Assembly (NCBI GenBank): GCA_022702705.1
Contig: CM040427.1
Span: 74,329,283-74,393,282 of the forward strand
Length of the DNA: 64,000 nucleotides
Source: Papilionanthe hookeriana x Papilionanthe teres
Taxonomy: Eukaryota > Streptophyta > Magnoliopsida > Asparagales > Orchidaceae
Direction: 5' to 3'
Position numbers and translations under genes: made by a program. Of this stretch, positions 23,801-32,800 are shown one piece after another (the first letter of the stretch is position 1; each line of letters opens with the position of its first letter). The notes beneath the pieces were generated by a model that saw nothing but the letters and a program-made list of their open reading frames with translations, did not search any database and was not told where the DNA came from.

Positions 23801-26800
23801 CGGAGAGATATGGCCATGCGAATATGATCTCCTTTGCTGCGAGTGTTGCTGAAGTGATAGAAGAAGCGGAACCGAGCGACTACGGGGAAGCCACGAAGAG
23901 CAAGGAAAGACACAAGTGGGAAGAGGCAATGGATGAGGAAATGGCTTCTCCGATGAAGAACAAAGCACGGGAACTTGTGGATCGACCAACGAACAAACGC
24001 GTAGTCGGTTGCAAGTGGACCTTTAAGAAGAAGGAAGGCATGCCGAGTGCGAGAGGATCGGGTACAAAGCCGGACTCGTTGCAAAGGGATTCACACGGAG
24101 TTGAAGGAATTGACTTCAACGAAATCTTCTCACCCGTGGTGAAGCACTCGCTCAATTAGGATAGTCTTAGCACTAGCGGTTCAATTCAACTTGGAATTAG
24201 AACGGCTAGATGTTAAGACTGCGTTCTGCATGGAGAGCTTGAAGAAACCATCTACATGGACCGACCGGATGGGTACAACACACCCGAGACAAAGGACAAA
24301 GTTTGCTTGTTGAAGAAGGCATTGTATGAGGCCGAAACAAAGCCCAAGACAATGGTACAAACGATTTGATGATTTCATGCTAAAGATCGGTTTTGTCGAG
24401 AGCGACTACGACAACTGTGTGTACATGAAGTGGCAAGACGGTGAAATCGGTACGTACCTGCTCCTTTATGTGGATGATATGTTAGTAGCCGGCGGGAGTA
24501 AGGAGGAAGTCCAGAAGATCGAAGGTATGCTCAATTCGAATTTGACATGAAGGACCTAGGACCAGCTACAAAGATCCTAGGTATGGAGATTACCGGAGAC
24601 AAGAAAAAGGGTAGCTTATTCTTGTCTCAAAAGTCATATATTCGAAGGTTCTAACAAGGTTCAACATGCACGAGGCTAAGCGAGGTTGCAACATCTATTG
24701 GCCAACACTTCAGACTATCGAACTCTCAAGCACCGAGAGCGAAGAGGAGAAAAGGTACATGGAGGGCGTCCCCTACGCCAGTGGGGTTGGTAACATCATG
24801 TATGGTATGGTTTGTAGCAGACCAGATTTAGCCTACGCCGTCAGTATTGTAAGCAGGTTCATGGCAAGCCCAGGACAGGCTCACTGGGAAGCACTAAAAT
24901 GGATCCTGAGATACTTAAGAGGCACCACCGATTTGGGGCTACTCTTCAAAAGCGGAGAAGACAAAGAAGAAAAAGTAGTCGGTTACGTAGATTCGATTAC
25001 ACGGGAAGCATTGACACCGGAAGTCACCGACCGGATTCATCTTCACTGTCTTCGCATGCTGCGGTCGATTGGAAGTCTAACCTCCAATCGGTTGTGGCCC
25101 TCTCAACAACGGAGGCTGAATACATCGCCGTGATCGAAGCAATCAAGGAAGCTATGTGGCTAAAGGGCATGGTCGAAGAGCTTGGGATACATCAAAAGGT
25201 GATAACCGTGTTTTGCGACAATCAAAGCACCATCCACCTAACCGGGAATCGGGTATTTCATGAAAGATCCAAGCACATAGATGTGAAGCTTCATTTCGTA
25301 AGGGACGTCGTCGCTAAAGGCTCGATAGTGGTAGAGAAGATACCAGCCGAAGAGAACCCTGCCGATATGCTCACCAAGGCGTCGCCCATGGCTAAGTTCG
25401 GACACATGTCCGAACTTAGTGAATTTTTCCATCGGGCCGAGGGCCCCTCGGGGGCCACGTGGAGGGAATCACTACTCCGCAGCATAATTGAGGGTCAAGG
25501 TGGAGATTTGTTGTTTTGACCCCCAATTAGTCACTAAGGTAAGTGGCACTCTTGTAAATTTCTACTTACTTTAAGCCTCCATTGTTGACTTTTCATGGAA
25601 GACCCTAGAAGAGGACATGTGGAAGGACATGTGGAGGCCATGCGGTGGAAGGAAGACATGTGAAAGGACACGTGGAGACCATGCGATGGAGGACTCTAAA
25701 GGGTGGACATGTGGAAGCCATGCGATCCTTGAAGGTTACACCTCATCTATTTATAGAATATTATAATGTAATCTAATCTACTATAAATAGATGAGATGAG
25801 GGGAGGCCTTAGTGTGGGTTTTGTAAGAGTGAAAAAGAACTCAAGGAGTGTAGGTTAGCTTGTTAAGGGTGAGGAGAGCATCTTGGAGGCCTTGGATGTG
25901 AAGGGAGGCCATGGAAGATGAGGGCTCATCTATGTAAAGCTAAGTACTCTTGTTTCTTGTCTTAGTGGATTATTTCGATTCCCTCCCGTGGACGTAGGTC
26001 AAAAAGACCGAACCACGTAAATCCTCTTGTTTGTTTGTGCTCTTGTGTTTGCATCTTCTTTGTTGTGATTTGCGGTTTGTTCTCTTACCAAGATTAAGGA
26101 AAGAAAGTGTTTTTCCCACAACACCTTTTTTATAGTGATTTTTTGAAATGGATTATAAAATACACAAGGATACATCGTTAAGTCTAATCATTTCTTTAAT
26201 AAAATTTTAGACTTCCCTGGCTCCAAGACAAGGGGTGTAAGAAGATTTCTTTACAATGAAGAACTTGTAATTATATGTCTATAGTATGATTGATATAGAG
26301 AAGAGGTAGAGGCTGGGTAAACAAGCTCTAAAGAAAAAATTTCAACATAAAATGATGGACATGCAAGGATTGGAACAATAAAAATTTCATAAACCATTAT
26401 TAAAAATTGATTAGTTATTTCTCTGACATCACCTATGCTCAGGAAATCTAAATGCTTACAAAACTATAGGTTAATTTCTAGAAGTGGAGCAGGATTAAGT
26501 GAGAGAAAAAAAAGAACTAAAGGAGACAAATTTGTGGGAACTACTTGATGGAGAGGTTCTTATTGTGTTAATTATGCACTCTATGTATGTATTACATTTC
26601 TATATAGGTGATTTTTTCCTTGTCTAAAAGAGGAATCGTCTTGTCTGAAAAACTGGTAATAATTATAAAACATAAAATCTTTTTTTTTTATTCAATGATT
26701 AAAGAAACAATACTTAGAACTAATCTATGGCTTATACTGGTTATGGTTGGGGCATCCATGCGTATAAGTTCACATGAAGTAATTGAGCTAATATGAAAAA

Positions 26801-29800
26801 TATAACCTTATCGAATAGATGGACCATATGATGAGAGTAATAATATAAATTAGAGTGATTGGACATTTATGGAAAATATCATATTTTAGAAAGTAGTTGC
26901 TAATTGCCATGAAAAATTCATCAATATTTAGTACAATGGAAAAAAAATATTATAAATTAACATTTCACTCTTTAAAATGTTTAGCAAAAAAATTTTTGAG
27001 CTAGGTGTTGATATTTAGATCCCACCCAAAAGACAAAAACCAACAAAAAAATTCTTGATTACTTATAATAGACTGCATCCCTTAAAAAATTTATAAACAT
27101 AAGAATATGAGAAGAAGGTTTTTATATTAATCATTATACTATCTAGAACATTAACATAAGTTAATTCTCATATTTTTTAAGATATTACAAATAATTTAGT
27201 ATCAAACTTAAAAATATTTACAAGGAGTGGCTGGCATTGTTATCCAAAAGAGGAGAGGACATGGATGAATTTTCACTACCCAACATAGATTCATATGAAT
27301 ATTTGCATGGGCAAAATTGCAATTCCTCATGTTGTTGGTGTATAAAATGGTAACAAGATAAGAAACTTTGAATGATCGTGTACTCCCAATAGATAATGGG
27401 ATTAACTAGAGGACAGGTAAAAATAGTATGCAAGTGACATTTCAGAATATACCTCGAGATATTTATTATAGGCATCATGCATGCAAGAGTTATGAGGATG
27501 ATGACACCACATGATGTAAGCACGCAACAATGAAAAAAAGAAGAAGCTCTTTAGGCAAAATTAAATAGTAGAGGCTACACTAGAAATTGCTCCCATTAAT
27601 GACGTATTCATTATGAAACACAAAGTGAAGTGGTGAGGTGGTGTTGGTGTTTGATAGAGTTAGAGAGATACTGGCATGTGTATTCCAACACTATAAAATA
27701 TAACATGAATTTGTTGGTAGAATTCTTTGTGATACTTAACTACATCACTTTTAACATAGTGGATACTATTTATTTCAAGTAACTATATACCATACATTAT
27801 ATTTTGGTTGGAATTGAATACCCATGATGATGCTTTTAAGTAGAGTTTAAAATTTTTTTTTATTTATTGCATTTTTGAATGGTGTTTCATTGATAATGTT
27901 CTTGAAAGCACATTAGATTCTTTCATACTAGTTTTATTTAAGGATAAATTGTGAACGTTATAAATTTTATTCCTTATATTCTATATATTCATTAACAATG
28001 TTAGCATAGTACTTTGAAAATTTTTCTATATAGCAATCATGGGATATTTTTGTTGGCTTATTGCTAATAGATGTTATTGGTGGCTAATTGGTAGTAGATA
28101 TGATAATGTATAGCAATAAACAAAATATAGCCCCTAAAGTCTAAGCAATTATATGTAGTAGACAAGAATGGAAGCATTATGGTTAAAATTTTAAAATGTT
28201 CTATTAGAAATGTTGTTTTGACCCCCAATTAGTCACTAAGGTAAGTGGCACTCTCGTAAATTTCTACTTACTTTAAGCCTCCATTGTTGACTTTAGAAAG
28301 GTGTCACCTCATTATGGAAGACCCTAGAAGAGGACATGTGGAGGTCATGCGGTGGAAGGAGAACATGTGAAAGGACATGTGGAGACCATGCAATGGAGGA
28401 CTCTAAAGGGTGGACATGTGGAAGCCATGCGATCCTTGAAGGTTACACCTCATCTATTTATAGAATATTATAATGTAATCTAATTTACTATAAATAGATG
28501 AGAGGAGGGAGGCTTTAGTGTGGGTTTTGTAAGAGTGAAAAAGAACTCAAGGAGTGTGGGCTAGCTTGTTAAGGGTGAGGAGAGCATCTTGGAGGCCTTG
28601 GATGTGAAGGGAGGCCATGGAAGATGAGGGCTCATCTATGTAAAGCTAAGTACTCCCGTTTCTTGTCTTAGTGGATTATTTCGATTCCCTCCCGTGGACG
28701 TAGGTCAAAAAGACCGAACCACGTAAATCCTCTTGTTTGCTTGTGCTCTTGTGTTTGCATCTTCTTTGTTGTGATTTGTGGTTTGTTCTCTTACCAAGAT
28801 TAAGGAAAGAAAGTGTTTTTCCCACAACAATTGGCGCCGTCTGTGGGAAAATCTCGACACATCTTGGTCGGAGGAATTGCACCCAAGAAATCGCAGCAAG
28901 AAGAGCTGTTTGGCGGGGACAATGGGCTCCACCAAATTCGACATCGAGAAATTCACGGGAAAGAACGACTTCGGCCTGTGGAGAGTAAAGATGAGAGCCC
29001 TACTGGTTCAGCAGGGAGTCGCAGAAGCCTTGCAAGGGCCGACGGCAGCCGCCGGCCGACATGACGGAGAAAGAGAAGATTGGCATGCTTGGAGAAAGCT
29101 CATAGTTTGATAATCTTGAGCTTGGGCGACAAGGTTCGAGGGAGGTGTCGAGGGAGACAATGGCTCGAGCGTTTTGGGCCAAACTCGAGGTACTTACCCG
29201 ACCAAGTCCCTGGCTAATAGACTATTTCTGAAACAGCGCCTATACTCTTTCAAAATGCATGAAGACAAATTAGTCTCGGAGCAGATAGACGAGTTCAACA
29301 AGATCATAGATGATCTTGAGAACATCGACGTCAAGATGGATGACGAGGACAAGGCGCTGTTGTTGCTAAACTCTATTCCTAAGAGCTACGAGCAGTTCAA
29401 GGATGCGATGCTCTATGGAAGGGCGCAAACGATTACTCTGGAAGAGGTTCAATCATTAATCAGAGCCAAAGAACTTCGAAGAAGCACGACATGAAGGAGG
29501 AAACCGGTGGAGACGATCGATGGTTAGAGGAAGATCGAGCGATAGAGGATATAAAAGTGACCGGAGCGAGATCAAGGTCTAGAAGAAACGTTAGAGGTCG
29601 GTCTTCTAAGAGATCCTACAAGTGCTTACCATTGCCACAAGGAAGGTCATTTTAAGAAGGATCGTCCGGATAGAAAGAAAGGCTTTCGGAGAAGCCTAAA
29701 GATTCCGGAGAAGCAAGGATAGTCTCGGACGGCTATGATTCGAGTCGAAGCTCGGTGATCGCGAATCCGAATCTAGCAAGGAGTGGATCCTTGACTCGGG

Positions 29801-32800
29801 GTGCTCCTTCCACATGTGTCCTCACAAAGGTCGGTTCGAGACACTACAAGCGGCAAATGGTGGATCCGTTCTACTTGGAGACAATAAAGCTCGTAAGGTG
29901 ATCGGCGGCGGGACGATCGGAATAAAGATGTTCGATGGAGCCGAACGGATATCGCGAGCATGTCGGGTACGTCCCGGAACTTAAAAGAAATTTAATTTCT
30001 TTAGGGACGGCGGAGTCGAATGGATACTCATTCAAGGCGAGAGAATAGGCCGTATCGGAGTAGCCGAGGGCTCTCTCATAGTCATGAAAGGAGTCGAAAG
30101 AATGGGTTATACTCCCTAATTGGAAGAACGCGTGATCGGGAACTTCTCGAATGCGGTTCAATCAAAACTCGACGGATCCGGACTATGGCACATGAGGCCG
30201 GGGCATGTAAGTGAAAGGGGCTTACGGGAATTGTCCAAGCGGAACCCGCTATGCGGAGATCGGGTCGACGAACCGGAATTTTGTGAACAATGCGTACCTG
30301 GGAAGGCCACTGGGGTGAAGTTCCCCACTGGAATACATACATCGAAGAAACCTCTTGATTATGTACACGAGTGATCTATGGGGCCCGACTAGAACTCGGA
30401 CTCATGGAGGAGGAAGGTACTTCATGTCCATCATCGATGACTACACCGAGAAGGTATGGGTCTTTATCCTAAAAACAAAAGATGAAGCTTTTCGACGATT
30501 CGGGGACCGGTTAACTCTCACCGAAAACAAGATGGGAGCAAAGCCGAAGCACTTGAGAACCGACAATGGATTGGAGTACTCGTTCGGAGCGGCTTGAGGA
30601 GCCGTGCGGGAGGAATGGCATCACAAGGCACAAGACGGTCCGAACACTCCTCGACGAACGGCCTAGGCGAGAGGATGAACGGGACTCTCTAGAGAGAGTG
30701 CGGTGTATGCTTCGTTAAATGCGAGTCTACCCAAAAGTTTCGGGCGAAGGCTGTGTCAACCGCTCGTTACCTTATCAACGGATGTCCATCGACGGCCGTT
30801 GATATGAAGACTCCTTTGGAGATGTGGTACGGAAAACCGAGTAACTATGATAATCTTAAAGTCTTTGGATGTATTGCATACGCTCGCGTTAGACAGGATA
30901 AGTCTGGAAACGAGGGCTTTGAAGTGCATCTTCATCGGATACCCACCCGGAACCAAAGGTTACAAACTTTGGTGCCTAGATCAACAAAAATGCATCATCA
31001 GTAGGGATGTGACATTCGATGAGTCCAAAATGGGGAATCCGCAAAGCTACGTTACCAGGGACAGTGCCACTAAGGAGGATTCGTCAATTGAGGTGGAGCT
31101 GCAACAACGACGAACTTTGGCTCGATCAAAGGACAATAGTAAACGATCGAGACGAAGTGGCGAGAAGACCGCCGAGTGACCGAACCGAAAGAAGATCCGA
31201 CGACTACGGACTTGGTAAGGAACGGACAAAGGAGAACTATCGGACCGCCGGAGAGATATGGCCATGCGAGATATGATCTCCTTTGCTCCGAATGTTGTCT
31301 GAAGTGATAGAAGAAGCAGAACCGAGCGGCTATAAAGAAGCCCTAAAGAGCAAGGAAAGACACATGTGGGTAGAGGCAATGAATTAGGAAATGGCTTCTC
31401 TGATGAAGAACAAAACTTAGGAACTTGTGGATCGACCAACGAACAAACGCGTAGTTGGTTGCAAGTGGACCTTTAAGAAGAAGGAAGGCATGCCGAGTGC
31501 GAGAGGATCGGGTACAAAGCCGGACTCGTTGCAAAGGGATTCACACGAGTTGAAGGAATTGACTTCAACGAAATCTTCTCACTCGTGGTGAAGCACTCGC
31601 TCGATTAGGATAGTCTTAGCACTAGCGGTTCGATTCGACTTGGAATTAGAACGGCTAGATGTTAAGAGCTGCGTTCTTGCATGGAGAGCTTGAAGAAACC
31701 ATCTACATGGACCGGCCGGATGGGTACAACACACCCGAGACAAAGGACAAAGTTTGCTTGCTTGAAGAAGGCATTGTACGGGCTGAAACAAAGCCCAAGA
31801 CAATGGTACAAACGATTTGATGATTTCATGCTAAAGATCGGTTTTGTCAGAAGCGACTACGACAACTGTGTGTACATGAAGTGGCAAGACGGTGAAATCG
31901 GTACGTACCTGCTCCTTTATGTGGATGATATGTTAGTAGCCGGCGGGAGCGAGGAGGAAGTCCAGAAGATCAAAGGTATGCTCAATTCTGAATTTGACAT
32001 GAAGGACCTAGGACCAGCTACAAAGATCCTAGGTATGGAGATTACCAGAGACAAGAAAAAGGGTAGCTTATTCTTGTCTCAAAAGTCATATATTCAGAAG
32101 GTTCTAACAAGGTTCAACATGCACGAGGCTAAGCAGGTTGCAACATCTATTGGCCAACACTTCAGACTATCGAACTCTAAAGCACTAGAGACTGAAGAGG
32201 AGAAAAGGTACATGAAGAGTGTCCCCTACGCGAGTGGGGTTGGTAGCATCATGTATGGTATGGTTTGTAGCAGGACCGCATTTAGCCTTACGCCGTCGAT
32301 ATTGTAAGCGGGTTCATGTCAAGCCCGGGACAGTGCTCACCGGGAAGCACTAAAATGGATCTCGAGATACTTAAGAGGCACCAGCGATTTGGGGCTACTC
32401 TTCAAAAGGTAGGAAGACAAAGAAGAAAAAGTAGTCGGTTACGTAGATTCGATTACACGAGAAGCATTGACACCGGGAAGTCACTCGATCGGATTCATCT
32501 TCACTGTCTTCGATGCTGCGATCGGTTGGAAGTCTAACCTCCGATCGGTTGTGGCCCTCTCGACAACGAGAGGCTGAATACATCGTCGTGGCCGAAGCAA
32601 TCAAGGAAGCTATGTGGCTAAAGGGCATGGGCCGAAGAGCTTGGGATGCATCAAAAGGTGATAGCTGTGTTTTGCGACAACCAAAGCACCATCCACCTAA
32701 CCGGGAATCGGGTATTTCATGAAAGATCCAAGCACATAGATGTGAAGCTTCATTTCGTAAGGGACGTCGTCGCTAAAGGCTCGATAGTGGTAGAGAAGAT

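Larger units (their letters stand above)
20759..26123 (+). mobile_element. Ty1/copia element A, 5365 bp, in GDSL intron 1
   Basis: LTRs 20759-21372 and 25509-26123 start TGTTGTTTTGACC and end CCCACAACA. They differ at about six positions by eye (about 1%). The element is flanked by perfect CCTTT target copies. The order gag, integrase, RT, RNase H is copia. The RNase H end is intact, but many small indels break the middle. Its sister at 28211-33584 is closely related but has different lesions. The orientation is antisense to the host gene. The gag resembles the Tork/Tnt1 group (FxGKNDFGLWRVKM); this lineage call is tentative. Confidence 0.93.

Noticed and set aside
27218..27523. 101-codon minus-strand frame with a hydrophobic start, possible small membrane protein or exon
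   Set aside because: There are no family motifs and no joinable neighbour exon. A candidate intron inside it leads straight to a stop. It lies in a repeat-rich intron.
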